Below, in pieces: positions 34,330-45,729 of a stretch of DNA of 64,000 bases. This stretch comes from Plantago major. Lineage: Eukaryota; Streptophyta; Magnoliopsida; Lamiales; Plantaginaceae. The DNA lies in NCBI GenBank assembly GCA_026545765.1, contig CM048844.1:57632932-57696931 (forward strand), in the 5' to 3' direction. The position numbers and the translations under genes are program-made. A model generated the notes under the pieces. It was not told the origin of the DNA. It saw only the letters and a list, made by a program, of their open reading frames with translations, and ran no database searches. Position 1 is the first letter of the stretch, and the number at the start of each line of letters is the position of its first letter.

Positions 34330-36112
34330 TGTAAGGGCTTAGTGAAGATATCTGCAAGTTGGTCTTCTGTGCCAATCTTGTATCTCTATATTGCCTTTCT
34401 CAACATGGTCTCTGATGAAGTGGTGTCTAACATCAATGTGCTTTGTTCTGGCATGGAATTTGGGGTTCTGTGTGATTGCAATAGCAATTGTGTTATCACA
34501 GAAAATGGAAGTTTTCTCTTCATTGAGTCCATAGTCTCTAAGTTGTTGTTGAATCCACAGAATTTGTGTTGCACAACAACCAGCAGCAATATATTCAGCC
34601 TCTGTGGTAGAAGTTGCAATTGAGTTTTGTTTCTTGCTAAACCATGAGATAAGTCTAGTTCCCAGAAACTAACAAGTTCCTGAGGTACTTTTCCTATCAA
34701 GCATTGATCCAGCATAATCAGCATCTAAGTAACCAGCCAAACTCAATCCACTTTCTTTAGGATACTACAAACCTACATCTACTGTACCTTTCACATACCT
34801 TAATATTTTCATAGCAATGTTGTAGTGTGATTGCATTGGATTTGTTTGAAATCTAGCACACACTCCAACTGCATATTGAATATCGTGTCCGTCATAAGAA
34901 GGTAAAGTAGTGAACTTATCAATTTCCTATACTTGTGTTCATCAATACTCTTATCTGATTCAGTATAGGTCATCTTGGTTCCTATGCTCATAGGTATCTT
35001 AGCATTCTTTTCAGAAGGCTTAAGTTTGAACTTTGTGAGCATGTCTTTTGCATACTTTGTCTGACTAATGAATATTCCATCATTGAGTTGCTTGACTTGC
35101 AATCCTAGGAAATAGTTCAATTCTCCCATCATGCACATCTCAAACATACTTTTCATGAGATTTGCAAAGTCATCACAAAGTTGCTTGTCCTTAGATCCAA
35201 ATATGATGTCATCAACATATACTTGAACTAAGAGTAGTTTCCCATCATGGTTTAAAGTAAATAAAGTTTTATCAACTTCACCTTTCTTGAAACCACTTTC
35301 CAGAAGGTATTTGTCCAAAGTGTCATACCATGCTCTTGGAGCCTGTTTCAGTCCATAAAGAGCTTTCTGTAGCTTATAGACCATTCTACTTTCTGAGGAA
35401 ACTTCAAAACTAGGTGGTTGTTCAACATAGACTTCCTCAGCAAGTTCACCATTCAAGAATGCACTTTTGACATCCATCTGATAAACTTTAAAGTCTTTAT
35501 GAGTCAAGGCTAGAAAGAGTCTTATTGCATCCAATGCAACAGTGCATATGACTCATTAAAATCTAAACCTTGATGCAGGTGAATCCTCGCAACCAACCTT
35601 GCTTTGTTCGGTTATTTCATCGATTCATTCATCTTGCTTACGAAAACCCACTTAGTTCCAATCACGATATTCCTTCTACAAATGGAACTAGTTTCAGACT
35701 TTGTTTCTTTCAACCGATCCAACTCTTCTTGCATTGCGTAGATCCGATCTTGGTCTCTTAATGCTTCTTCTATAGTTTTTGGTTCAATGTTTGAGATAAA
35801 ACATCCAAAGAGAGAATTAGCATTTTCAGCTATTGCTCTCCTAGTCCTAACACCTTGATTGATTGGTCCAATTATATCTTTTGCAGGATGATCCTTGATC
35901 CATCTCATCATGGGTTTAGGGCTAGTAAGGTCAATATCTATGTGATCTGAATGTGAATCACTATGATTATGACTTGATACTTCTTCAGTATCTGTGACAT
36001 TTTGCACCTCAGAAGGGCGGTGAATGTCTGACACTTTCTCAGTGTGAGAGCTTTCTGGGACATGCATGCCTGTCAGAGAGGTCATTTCCAGAATTAGCTC
36101 TCTGATGAACAT
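34330..36112 (-). pseudogene. Reverse transcriptase and RNase H of element E
   Basis: Minus strand. From 36112: a linker with SPKPMMRWIKDHPAKDIIGP, GVRTRRAIAENAN and IEPKTIEEALRDQDRIYAMQ. RT from about 35534 has [40 protein letters not shown] and the catalytic [12 protein letters not shown], all normal for copia. A frameshift near 35550 separates the linker from RT. RNase H (about 34760-34330, other frame) keeps ADYAGS, STTEAEYIAAG, FCDNTIAIAI and HARTKHIDVRHHF. It ends in a degenerate LADIFTKPL region. These would copy element RNA to DNA; the frameshifts make it non-functional as read. Confidence 0.85.
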
Positions 36113-36197
36113 CTTCAGTTTCCATTTCTGGAATTCTCATAGGAAATTCTTCATCATGTCTGAGAATCATCTGGTTGTTACTAGGCATTTCATGCTT

Positions 36198-37319
36198 TTA
36201 TTCGTCAGAGTCATCCTCTCTTTCCACAATGATGTTTTTCCTTTCTGAGAGTTCCTCTTCAGAATCCTTTATCATTAGTTCCTTGAACCTTTCTGAGAGT
36301 TCATCAGCAAGGGGTGTTTTCTTGCTTCCTTCATAGAATACAACATGAACTGATTCTTCAATCTTCTTTGTTCTTTCGTTGTAAACTCTGTATGCTTTGC
36401 TATTCATAGAATAACCAAGAAACACATATTCATCTGCCTTTGGTTGAAATGTTCTTAGATACTCTTTTCCATTGTTAAGAACAAAACATCTACAACCAAA
36501 TACTTTTAGATGTTTGATATTAGGGGGTCTACCAACCAAGAGTTCATAAGGGGTCTTGTCATGGTGTTTGTTTATCAAACATCTGTTCTGAGTGTAGCAT
36601 ACTGTGTTTACAGCGTCAACCCAATAAACTTCACTTATCTCAGTGTCAGCTAGCATTGTCCTTGCTGCTTCTGTAAGTGTTCTATTTTTCCTTTTTGCAA
36701 CACCATTTTGTTGTGGTGTTCTTACAGAGGAAAGTTGGTGTTGTATACCTTTGCTGGTACAATACTCCTTAATGTACTGGTTGACAAACTCAGTACCATG
36801 GTCTGTTCTGATTGCAGATACCTTGTCATTTTTCATGACTTCAAGCTTATTCAGCAAGTTTGGTATATCCACCCTTGCATCAGATTTGTGCTTCAGAAAG
36901 ACAACCCAAGTGAATCTTGAGAAGTCATCTACAACAACAAGACCATACTTCTTTCCTGCATAACTAGTTACAGATGATTCAAAAAGATCCATGTGTAATA
37001 GTTGCTGTGGTCTAACACTAGAGTGTCTGATTTTTGACTTGAAAGAGATCTTAGATTGTTTCCCCATCTGACAGGCAGAACACATACCATCCTTTCTGAA
37101 AGATGTTTTGGGAAGGCCAACCAATAACTCTTTCTTGGCAAGTTTGTTAAGAGTTTTGAAATTCAAGTGACTCATTCTTTTGTGCCATAACCAGTGCTCT
37201 TCTGTGTGACCTGATTGACTCACCATGAGACATTCTTGATTGTGCGAGATGCCCAATCGGCAACATAAAGATCGCTTTCCGCCGAGCAACCAAGACTGTC
37301 TGCTTTGACTCATTGTCAA
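36198..37319 (-). pseudogene. Integrase of element E, catalytic Glu replaced
   Basis: Minus strand, 373 residues open. The zinc-binding part is WHKRMSHLNFKTLNKL ... MCSACQMGKQ. The first catalytic Asp is in LHMDLFESS and the second in IRTDHGTEFVNQ. The third acidic residue should be the Glu of NGVVERKNRTL; here the text is NGVAKRKNRTL, so Glu is Lys. The C-terminal part (TPYELLVGRPPNIKHLKVFG, FLGYSMNSKAYRVYN) is normal. Integrase inserts the DNA copy; this copy should be inactive although the frame is open. Confidence 0.88.
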
Positions 37320-37640
37320 TAAGTTTGCAATACTTTGCTTTGAATTTCACAGTAAATCCCTTGTCTGCAAACTGGCTCATGCTAAATAGATTATATTTCA
37401 AACCCTTAACATGTAATACGTCAGTGATAGTTAATGATCCTAATTTGACGTTGCCAAATCCCAGAGAGGGATTTAATTCTCCTCCAGCAAATCTGATGTC
37501 TGGTCCATTGTTGCAAGCTTTGTAGTTGACCAGATTTGCTTTGTCTCATGTCATGTGCTTTTCGCATCCACTATCAAATAGCCATTGAGCCTTAGTCCAA
37601 GAGGCGTTCTGCACAAAACAGGAAACAAGAGTTAGGTTCT
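37320..37640 (-). pseudogene. Protease of element E, degenerate
   Basis: Minus strand. SWTKAQWLFDSGCEKHMT carries the copia aspartic protease DSG active site, but a stop follows the MT. NVKLGSLTITDVLHVKGLKY and NLFSMSQFADKGFTVKF follow in frame up to about 37290, leading into the pre-integrase region; this part overlaps the first codons of the integrase frame. Between 38013 and 37640 the gag-protease linker is frameless. Confidence 0.7.
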
Positions 37641-38013
37641 TGCTTCAGAGATAGAACCAGTAGGAATCCACATTTTAGTGAATTTCTTGGGAGTTTGTTT
37701 TTGTGTAACTTGATCAAAAGGAGATGCAATAAAATCAGTAATTTTGATCTCAATTTTCCTTCTTGTGGTGTTTCTAGGTGTTCCTTTTGGTGCTTCGGAC
37801 CACAGGTTTCGGATTGCTTTTCAAAACTTAGCCTTTTGGCGAGTTCCTTCTAGCTCTGGCATTCAGCTTTTTCATGGCTTGAGATTTCTTCCACTTCGCT
37901 TATCACGTGCGATGATCGGCCTTACGCCATTGTTCTTGTCCTTCCTTATATTGTTGCAAAAGAACTTTTCCAATAGCACGATAGCCAATGCCATTTCGAA
38001 CACCTTTGGCTTT

Positions 38014-40116
38014 CTAAATACGTTCTTCAGAAGCCTTACTAGTTTCTGCACCATCTTTATTTTCATAAAATGGTACAGTAGAGAATTTGCCTATTCCAGC
38101 AATTCTTCCTTTCCTAGTAATGTAGCAATGTGGACGGTTACATGTCTGAGGGTTATGTTTCTTTTCAGAAACCTTATCCGCAAGTTTCTTGTGAACTTGT
38201 TGTTCTTTCAAAGGCTGGGTTGCTACTCCTTTTCCTTTGTCAACTACCCTAGCTTTCTGACCAATGCTATAGGTGGTTGAAGAACCATTATGTTGACTTT
38301 TTACAAAGGTCAACCTTTCATCACTCTTCTTCAGAGGAGATGAATTACTCGATTGTTCATCAAGTCCAAGTCCACCTTTCTCATAGGGATCTCTCAGATA
38401 GGATTGAACCTCAGTGAGAGTGTCACTAGCATTTGCATAAGATTGGAAGGATAGCTCTTTCTTCTCGAGTTCTTCATTCTCGTAAAGCGACTTCATCATT
38501 TTCTTAGTAAGTTCATCCAAGGCTAGTTTGTGAGAATTTTCATTCTCAGATATCTGAGATTTCGGAAAGGCTATTTCAGCGTTCTTGTTCTCAGATACTC
38601 TGTTTAGCTCAGAAACCTCTTTTTCAAGAGTTTCTTTGCTTTCCTCTAGAATTCTGGTTTTGGATTGTGCTTCCAGAAATTCTTTCTCATAACGATCCAA
38701 TTCACTCTTGACCAACTCCAGATCCTCAATTCCATCATCACTCTCATAGTACAGAAATTGTGAATTGTTAGTTACCTCATCAGCCATAAGACACATTTCA
38801 ATGTTGGAGATGTCTGGACCAGCAATCTCAGCAACTCCACACATTTCTTTCTTCTTAAGGCCGAAGTCAATTACATCGTGGGTGATTCCACACAATTCTG
38901 GTGATGGTAGGTTTGAGTCATCTGAATCTCCATTTTCAGAATCTGTCTCAAAGTCTAGAGCATCAAGTTGAATTTGAATCTTCTTCCTTTCTTCAGTCAG
39001 TAAGGCCCTTTGATTTCTCTTGAAATTTCTTCTGTCCTTCTTGTCACCTGTCTTGAGCTTGTTTAAAGCAGGACAATCTCTCTTGAAGTGACCAGGCTTT
39101 TGACAATAGAAGCAGATATCATTTCCTATTTCTGTAGCTTCAGTACTAACACCTATATGAATGGGGGTGTTCAGAGAGTTGTTCACTTGTATGTTCTTGT
39201 ACTGATGATAGTTTGGGCCAAGATGCTTTTTCAGCTTTTCTTTAGCTTTTCTTCTCTCAATCTCTTGACTTACAAATTTCTTCATGTGTCTTACTGCAAG
39301 AGCATTTTCTTCAGGTGCTTCTTTGGTATCCTTCTTTTCAGAAGTACCTTGAGAAACTAGAGCAACACTTTGCAACTTTTCAGTTGTTTGTTCTCTCTGA
39401 GTTGTCTCATAGTCTACAGTAGCAAGATGAGAGAAGAGCTCTACTAGAGTAATATTTGGCATCCCTTGATTGAAATAAAAGAACTTAGTGTGTTCCCAGT
39501 TGTGATTGAGACTTCTGACAATAGTCTTAATCTTTTCTGACTGGGAGTATCTATTGCTTTCACCAAGTGCAGCCATATCACTCATAAGAGTAGTAAATCT
39601 GAAGTCAAGTTCTTCCAGAGTTTCAGTGGGACCTTGTTTGAAGTTTTGGAACTTCAATTTAAGAACTTCGAACTTGTTTTCTTTAGTTTTCTCAGTTCCG
39701 GCACAGATTTCTTCAATCAATTGCCAGGCAACTTTCGCCGTTTTAGCACCCCACAGTTTACACTGTATGTGCTCAGGTGTCGATCTGATGATTATATTAC
39801 GAGCTTGACCATCTAATCTGTGTCTCTTGGCATCTTCAGATGTCCAGAGCTCTCTTGGCTTGTCTTCATATATAATGCTTCCACGAGCAACATGACCACT
39901 ATCACTAGCAGCCATGTCCTCGCTTCCATCTTCCTTGTCTGAGGCTTTTCTTCCATCAGACACCTCAGTAACTTGTTTGAGTTGTCTGATTTTGATAGGC
40001 CCTTCATTGATGACATAGATCATCTCATCACTAATGGCCTCCAGATGGAGCATCATGTTGTTCTTCAATTTCTCGTAGTTTTCTGGTTTCAGAACGGGTG
40101 CATCACTCAGAGACAT
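38014..40116 (-). CDS. gag of element E (SIRE-like), open reading frame
   Basis: Minus strand. The frame is open from 40137; MSLSDAPVLKPENYEKLKNN at 40116 is the likely start (about 700 residues). N-terminal region: VLKPENYEKLKNNMMLHL, the gag form of copia elements. A capsid-like core follows (AWQLIEEICAGTEKTKENKF, LDFRFTTLMSDMAALGE, KIKTIVRSLNHNWEHTKFFY). A CCHC zinc knuckle CFYCQKPGHFKRDC sits at about residues 345-358. The C-terminal third is acidic with a long coiled coil (LELVKSELDRYEKEFLEAQ), characteristic of the large SIRE gag. It would package the element's RNA. It is the only open reading frame of this size in E, although protease and RT are broken. Confidence 0.85.
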   Translation of the reverse strand: MSLSDAPVLKPENYEKLKNNMMLHLEAISDEMIYVINEGPIKIRQLKQVTEVSDGRKASDKEDGSEDMAASDSGHVARGSIIYEDKPRELWTSEDAKRHRLDGQARNIIIRSTPEHIQCKLWGAKTAKVAWQLIEEICAGTEKTKENKFEVLKLKFQNFKQGPTETLEELDFRFTTLMSDMAALGESNRYSQSEKIKTIVRSLNHNWEHTKFFYFNQGMPNITLVELFSHLATVDYETTQREQTTEKLQSVALVSQGTSEKKDTKEAPEENALAVRHMKKFVSQEIERRKAKEKLKKHLGPNYHQYKNIQVNNSLNTPIHIGVSTEATEIGNDICFYCQKPGHFKRDCPALNKLKTGDKKDRRNFKRNQRALLTEERKKIQIQLDALDFETDSENGDSDDSNLPSPELCGITHDVIDFGLKKKEMCGVAEIAGPDISNIEMCLMADEVTNNSQFLYYESDDGIEDLELVKSELDRYEKEFLEAQSKTRILEESKETLEKEVSELNRVSENKNAEIAFPKSQISENENSHKLALDELTKKMMKSLYENEELEKKELSFQSYANASDTLTEVQSYLRDPYEKGGLGLDEQSSNSSPLKKSDERLTFVKSQHNGSSTTYSIGQKARVVDKGKGVATQPLKEQQVHKKLADKVSEKKHNPQTCNRPHCYITRKGRIAGIGKFSTVPFYENKDGAETSKASEERI

Positions 40117-40219
40117 ACCTGCACACTTAACACACAAATTATATATTCCTTAGAAAGGGACAAAGTTCCTTCACCTATCTGGGGATCTAGGTTCAGTGCA
40201 GAAGGCTTGTGAACCTCCT

Positions 40220-40230
40220 GCTCTATACCA
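40220..40230 (-). other. Primer binding site of element E (initiator tRNA-Met type)
   Basis: On the minus strand TGGTATAGAGC follows the 5' LTR by two bases; the common copia site is TGGTATCAGAGC, so one C is missing. Confidence 0.75.
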
Positions 40231-40232
40231 CT

Positions 40233-41651
40233 TGTTGGTCCAGATAACGGCAAAGTAAAAGACTAGAGGGGGGTGAATAGTCTTTCAAAACTTTTGTCGA
40301 TAAACACAGTTTCTCAGAAACCTAGGGGTTTCTGATACCTAAATTCAGAGCGCGGAAGACTTTAAGATAGGTAAGTGCAGAAACAATAAGTAAGTGTGTG
40401 TGTGCTTTGCTGAAATGTAAATAAAGAAAGGTAAATAACACAGCAAGTATAGTGGTATCTGGAGGTGGCGTAATCCTCCAACTAATCCACTTCGGTCTTT
40501 CTGAGACCTAGAATTCACTAGAACAGATAATTGAGTTCACCTTACAATAATCCTTATTCTAAGATTCCTAAACAAATGGTTCCCAACCAAATGTTCCCCC
40601 TAAGTTATTCCCCAGCTCCTAGAGCTAAGTACTTCCTCTATTCAGATAACCTTGGAGTTATTCCCTGATTTTCCAAATCAAGTACTTCCTCTACTCCACG
40701 CGTTGATGGTGTTGGTTATAAGGTTTGTCAGAGAGGCTTCTCGTATAACTTTTCAGTTATGTTTTCAGAGATCCTAATAGAACAAGACTACTTAATACAC
40801 TTGTTCAGTGGATGACGCTTCTTTCTCGACCAAGTAATTGGTTTCCGTTCTGGAGAAAGATCTTCAGAAATGGTATCTGATAGTTCAACTCTTTCACGAA
40901 TAACAATCTCTTGTTAAGGTTCAGGACAACTTAGAACTACTAGTGATTTTTCAAGCAACAGAAAGCTTTCAGAAAGGGTAGTAGAGTGCTTGAGAGAATA
41001 CTTTGCTTGATGGTAAGTTTGCAAGATAGAGCGTTCTAAGGTATGTTCTTCAAGCATCTAAGTGTGTGATATATATAGATAAATTTGAGAGGCATGTGAA
41101 TTGTATCCATTGTACTCTCTATCAAATTATATCCGTTTATATCTTGAACTATGTACTCAGAAGTCACTATCTCATTTTTCAGAGAGGACTACTTTTTGCA
41201 GCATTTCTGCCAATGCATTTAATGCATAGTACTGTTCATTGTCCTTTAGTCTCAACGGATACATGAGCCTTTCTGATGGCTTGCATGCTTCATACTCATG
41301 ATGTCATATGTCCAGAATCATATCTCGAAAATAAGTTATTATACTTAAGAAAGGATTAAGGACATAGTCTTTCTGAGTTAGACTAAACCTTTGTGTCTTC
41401 ATAAACCTTGTGCAATCTTCAGTCTTCTAATCTTCAGAAAAGCTCCATTGCTAGGATTGATCTTCATGGTCTTCTTGAAATAAAAATTACACTCAGAGAC
41501 CTATAATCCTAATACAAGATTTACTAGACTAATCATACTCAGTGATTTCCTCTTTTACAATGTTCAAGTGAACCAAGAGCACTTAATCACCTTTCTGGCT
41601 AAGATAAGAACATGTGATGAGTGATCAAAATACTAACAGATATTCCTAACA
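40233..41651 (-). repeat. 5' LTR of element E (right end)
   Basis: Pair of 26416-27844. A TATATATA box on the minus strand at 41070-41077 is a likely promoter. It is followed at 41652-41656 by the TGAAG duplication. Confidence 0.92.
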
Positions 41652-42360
41652 TGAAGTCAAATATTCCACCATTGAGAAACTTTGTTTAGCTCTAATCTTC
41701 GTGATCCAGAAATGGAAACACTATTTCCAAGCTCATACGATTCACCTTGTTTCAAGAGCTAATCCATTGAAGTATTTCATGTCAAAGCCAGTGCTTTCCG
41801 ATAGGCTTGCTAGATGGTATTTGCATCTTCAACAGTTTGAAATCATATACATGCCACAAAAAGCCGTCAAGGGACAAGTCTTAGCCGATTTTCTTGCTGA
41901 TCACCCAATTCCTGCTGAATGGGAGCTGGTGGATGACTTGCCCGATGAGAACGTTATGATTGTCAAAGTTACTCCTCCATGGAAGATGTACTTTGATGGG
42001 GCTTCTCATAGAAATGGTGCAGGGGCAGGAATAGTGTTTATCTCGCATGAAGGCGACGTGTTGCCTTACTCCTTCACTCTAACTCAAAATCGCTCAAACG
42101 TTGCAGAATACTAGGCCTTGATAATTGGGTTAGAATTGGCAACTGATGCAAAACGGTTGGAACTCAACGTGTATGGCAATTCCAAGTTGATAGTTAACCA
42201 ATTATTTGGTGAATATGATGTCAAAAAGATAGAGTTGTTGTCGTATGTCAACTATGCTAGAAGAATGATTGCATGGCTCGGAGGTGTGACAATCAAACAT
42301 ATTTCGAGAGGAGAAAATGGGCAGGCTGACGTCTAGCTAAACTCGCCTCTACTCTTGCAA
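41652..42360 (+). pseudogene. End of RNase H and second (archaeal-type) RNase H of element D
   Basis: Continues from 26415. VKYSTIEKLCLALIF, VLSDRLARWYLHLQQFEIIY and KGQVLADFLADHP finish the first RNase H and connection. Then MYFDGASHRNGAGAGIVFIS and NVAEY(stop)ALIIGLELATDA form the second RNase H that marks Tat elements. Stops lie at 42112 (TAG in place of Gln) and 42334. Confidence 0.85.
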
Positions 42361-43733
42361 TGCCAGGGAGAAGTTTCAATGTCCCGGTATATCAAAACTG
42401 GGTTGTCCCTCCAATTTTTGAAGATGATGATATGATCGGCAAAGAAGACAACCATGTCATAGAAGTATATAAAAATGAGAAAGAAGATTGGCGTCAGTGC
42501 CTTGTGGACTATTTAAAGTATGATAAATTGCCCAACGGACCGCGGCGAAGATCAGAAATCAGGCGTAGGGAAACACGCTTCATATATTACAATGAGACGC
42601 TTTATCAACGCTCCTTAAACGAAGTCTTCTTGCGTTTCTTAGGTGAGGAGGAAGCTATACAAGCAATGGAGGAAGCACATTCCGGGATCTGTGGTGCGCA
42701 TCAATCTGGCCCGAAATTACATTTCTGAATCAAGAGGATGGGTTATTATTGGCCTACTATGGTCAAGTATTGGATGGATTACGCTAGAAGATGCCAAGCT
42801 TACCAGTTTCATGCTAACTTCATTCACCAGCCACCAGAGCCATTACATCCGACTGTTGCCTCCTGGTCCTTTGATTCATGGGGAATGGACATTGTGGGTC
42901 CAATGACGAAGTCCTCTGGTGGACATCAATACATACTAGCAGCAACGGGTTACTTCTCTAAATCGGCGGAAGCTGTGCCTTTGAAAAAAGTAAAGAAAGA
43001 GAATGTCGCTAACTTCATTCGTTCAAACATCATTTATCACTATGGAGTTCCTCGATGCATAATCATAGAGAATGGAAAGCCATTATGTAACAATTTGATT
43101 GACAAGTTGTGCTAGCAATTTGACTTCAAGCAAAGGAAATCATCAATGTACTATGCGGCAGAAAATGGCCTCGCGGAAGCCTTCAACAAGACATTGTGCA
43201 ACTTGCTGAAGAAGGTAGTGGCAAAGTCAAAGAGGGACTGGCATGAAAGAATTGGAGAAGCCTTATGGGCCTATAGGACAACGCACCGAACTCCGTCCCA
43301 ATCCACCCCTTACGCACTGGTCTATGGTGTAGAGGTTGTTCTGCCCCTAGAACATCAAATTCCATCTCTAAGGATCACAATTCAAGAAGGCCTCACTAAG
43401 GAAGAAAATGCTCGCCTCCGGCTAGAAGAGTTAGAATCATTGGATGAGAAGAGGTTGGAAGCCCAACAAAGGCTCGAATGTTATCAAGCACGCATCTCCA
43501 GAGCATTCAACAAAAGAGTTCGCATTCGTTCCTTTCAAGTAGGAGATCTTGTACTTGCTGTGAGAAGACCAATTATCATGACTCACAAAATGGGAAACAA
43601 GTTCACTTCAAAGTGGGACGGGCCATATGTTATCAAAGAAGCATATACCAACGGTTCATACAAACTTCGAGCTGATGATGGATTGAGAATTGGCCCCATC
43701 AACGGGAAGTTCTTGAAGCAGTACTACCCGTGA
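42361..43733 (+). pseudogene. Integrase of element D
   Basis: Visible parts are AHSGICGAHQSGPKLHF(stop), GYYWPTMVKYWMDYARRCQA, WGMDIVGPMTKSSGGHQYIL, and IIIENGKPLCNNLIDKL(stop). YAAENGLAEAFNKTL, WAYRTTHRTPSQSTPY and a C-terminal FQVGDLVLAVRRP / WDGPYVIKEAYTNGSY region follow. Zinc ligand damage: CQAYQ replaces the usual CQACQ. The second catalytic Asp (usual form DNGKPL) reads ENGKPL. Stops lie at 42726-42728 and 43113-43115. The element can no longer integrate by itself. Confidence 0.85.
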
Positions 43734-44456
43734 TATGTAAAAAAAAAAAAAAAAAAAAAAAAGCAGGAGCCCTCAAAACAAAGCAGGGGTTCTTAGACTA
43801 GCAAAAAAAAAAAAAAAAAAAAGAAGAAGAAAAACAAAAATCCAGGAGCCCTCAAAACAAAGCAGGGGTGCTTAGATTAGAATGCTCCTGACCCGCATGA
43901 GCATAAACTGCGAACGGTGACCACCAATGGCATGACACGTGGCTAAACTGTTAACTCGCTTCACCTCGTCTAAGGTGGCTAAGTAATAGATGCTCCTGAC
44001 CCGCATGAGCATAAACTGTGAACGGTGACCACCAATGGCATGACGCGTGGCTAAACTGTTAACTCGCCTCACCTAGTCTAAGGTGGCTAAGTAATAGATA
44101 CTCCTGACCCGCATGAGTATAAACTGTGTATGCCCCCCCCCCCCCTCCCATTATCTTTAATGGAGTTCGATGAACTACGTTTTGACTTGATCCTCTTTAA
44201 GAGGTACATAGGCAGCTTAGTTTATTCTAAGTTCAGTCGTAAATGTGATAAGAATGATTCTTTTTGTCAAGAATGATGTTATACTTTACATGACACTTAG
44301 ATAAAATATAAAAGAACATACAAGAGCAATATGACAAAAAGAAAGGTATGTTTTATTATGCATCTCAAAGAATGATAGTGTCAATTACAACGGCGCTAAA
44401 GACAAAAGAGAAAAGCAAAAAGAAAGGAAAAAAAAAAGCTAAGGCAACAATGATTC
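43734..44456 (+). repeat. Tandem repeats in the 3' region of element D
   Basis: First, a roughly 80-bp unit (CAGGAGCCCTCAAAACAAAG plus an A-run) occurs twice at 43741-43880. Then a 108-bp unit starting ATGCTCCTGACCCGCATGAG repeats at 43882, 43990 and 44098 (about 2.3 copies), followed by a C-run at about 44133-44147. Tandem repeats between integrase and LTR are known in Tat elements and can seed satellites. The rest to 44456 holds nothing I recognise. Minus-strand ORFs over the repeats are repeat artefacts. Confidence 0.8.
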
Positions 44457-45729
44457 CTAGAATGGTATCAAGTTCTTCAACTCTTCATGAGCAGCTTCCA
44501 ATTCGGCCTTCATGGTGCTCAGACGGTTCTTAGCCTCATCAATTGGTAGGAAGCCATTCTTTAATGCAGCAGCTTCTTCTTCTATCTTGGCAACATCGGC
44601 TCTTATAACGTGAAGAGATTCTTTTTTTAACTCCAAAGCCGCTTTGAGCTCCTTTCTTTTCCTCTTTAAAGACTTGAGCTCCTGTGTCATTGTCTAGAAT
44701 CTCACCAAACTTCGTAGCTAATTTTGTTTTAGCCTCTCCAAGATGGATCCCGCATGTGGCAATCTGTTGAGCAAGTAATTCTCCGGAAGGCATGTCAGCA
44801 ACATCGGACTTTGCAGAAATAAACTTGGTAGCTTTCTCAAAGAAAGAGGCAAATAAGGTTTCCAAATGTGAAGTGTCAATCGATTCAAAAGGCTTGAGTG
44901 ATTCTAATACACTGGGATCTCTTCCTTCAAAGTCAAAACCTCCTCCAAAGGAATATCGTCAATCTTCTGTTTAAGATGTCCCCACAAGAGGTCTATGCAG
45001 TCTTTTTGCCAATTCGATACAAGATTTTTCCCAACAAAGGCCGAGGCAGCAGGACGAGAAGAACCAACATGTTGGTGAGCAACAGACTGGGGTGAATCGT
45101 CGCCATCTTCAATAGGCACGATTGCAATTCCAGTTGATGATTGCAGGACAATGGTAGTTCTTGAACCCTCCACTTCATGTGTTTGTCGATCCTCACTGAC
45201 AGATAATGGGATGCTACTTTCCAACTGCAAAAAAAAGACAGCAATTGTTATGCGAAAGATAAGACAGGAAAATTGAGGTTTTATATCAAATAACTACCTC
45301 TCCTACGAAGTTTCCCATTATTGCCGAAGAACTCTGGGCACTTTGAAGGACCTTATCTTCTATTGCTCCAGGAGTGATTCCTTGTTTTCACCTCTTCCAA
45401 TGACGATCTGAATTACTATAACTCACACTCACTTCGGCGTCAGAAATAGCCTTCTTTATACCTATAGAAGGAATAGTGTTAAAAGGAGAAGAACATAAGA
45501 GAGCCACAAAAGAAAAGGAGATAAACTGTTGTTTACCTTTAGAGACATCTTTGGAGGTACGGCAATAGAGGCTAGAGTTGTTGAAATCCTAGTAGCCGAG
45601 TCCTTGACTTTAGCTCTCACCGGAGCATCCTTTGAGACATTGGCAATAGAGGCTGGAGTTGTTGAAATCCTAGCAGCCAAGTCCTTGCCTTTAGCTTTCA
45701 CCGGAGCATCCTTCGAGAACTTTTCTCAA
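44457..45729 (-). pseudogene. Antisense ORF of element D, C-terminal part
   Basis: Minus strand, opposite to gag-pol. From 45700 down, a duplicated segment reads SKDAPVKAKGKDLAARISTT and again SKDAPVRAKVKDSATRISTT. Then LESSIPLSVSEDRQTHEVEG and NLVSNWQKDCIDLLWGHLKQ lie in the 45230-44904 frame. A coiled coil ends it (LKSLKRKRKELKAALELKKE, 44690-44457). Frames change several times, either by introns or decay. It is the continuation of 53647-54295, split by element F. Confidence 0.6.

Larger units (their letters stand above)
26416..41651 (-). mobile_element. Element E: SIRE/Maximus-like Ty1-copia retrotransposon, 15.2 kb
   Basis: Minus-strand element with 1.4-kb LTRs (TGTTGG...CTAACA), a perfect TGAAG duplication, an initiator-Met-type primer binding site and an AAAAAGGGGGAAAT polypurine tract. 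Order on the minus strand: gag, protease, integrase, RT, RNase H, then about 6.5 kb of extra sequence before the 3' LTR. Large gag, long LTRs and long 3' extension fit the SIRE/Maximus group. It lies in the RNase H region of D, so it is younger than D. Confidence 0.92.

Noticed and set aside
37744-38280. Plus-strand hydrophobic ORF of 178 residues
   Set aside because: Antisense to the gag end and gag-protease linker of copia element E.
43741-43820. A-runs after the integrase stop as a sign of a processed retrogene
   Set aside because: The A-runs are part of an 80-bp duplicated unit inside element D, with no target duplication or gene body.
43872-44072. Minus-strand ORF made of repeated MRRVNSLATRHAIGG units
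   Set aside because: It is the translation of the 108-bp tandem repeat of element D, not a protein family.
43882-44130. Direct repeats considered as a CRISPR-like array
   Set aside because: The units are contiguous 108-mers without spacers, in a eukaryotic retrotransposon.
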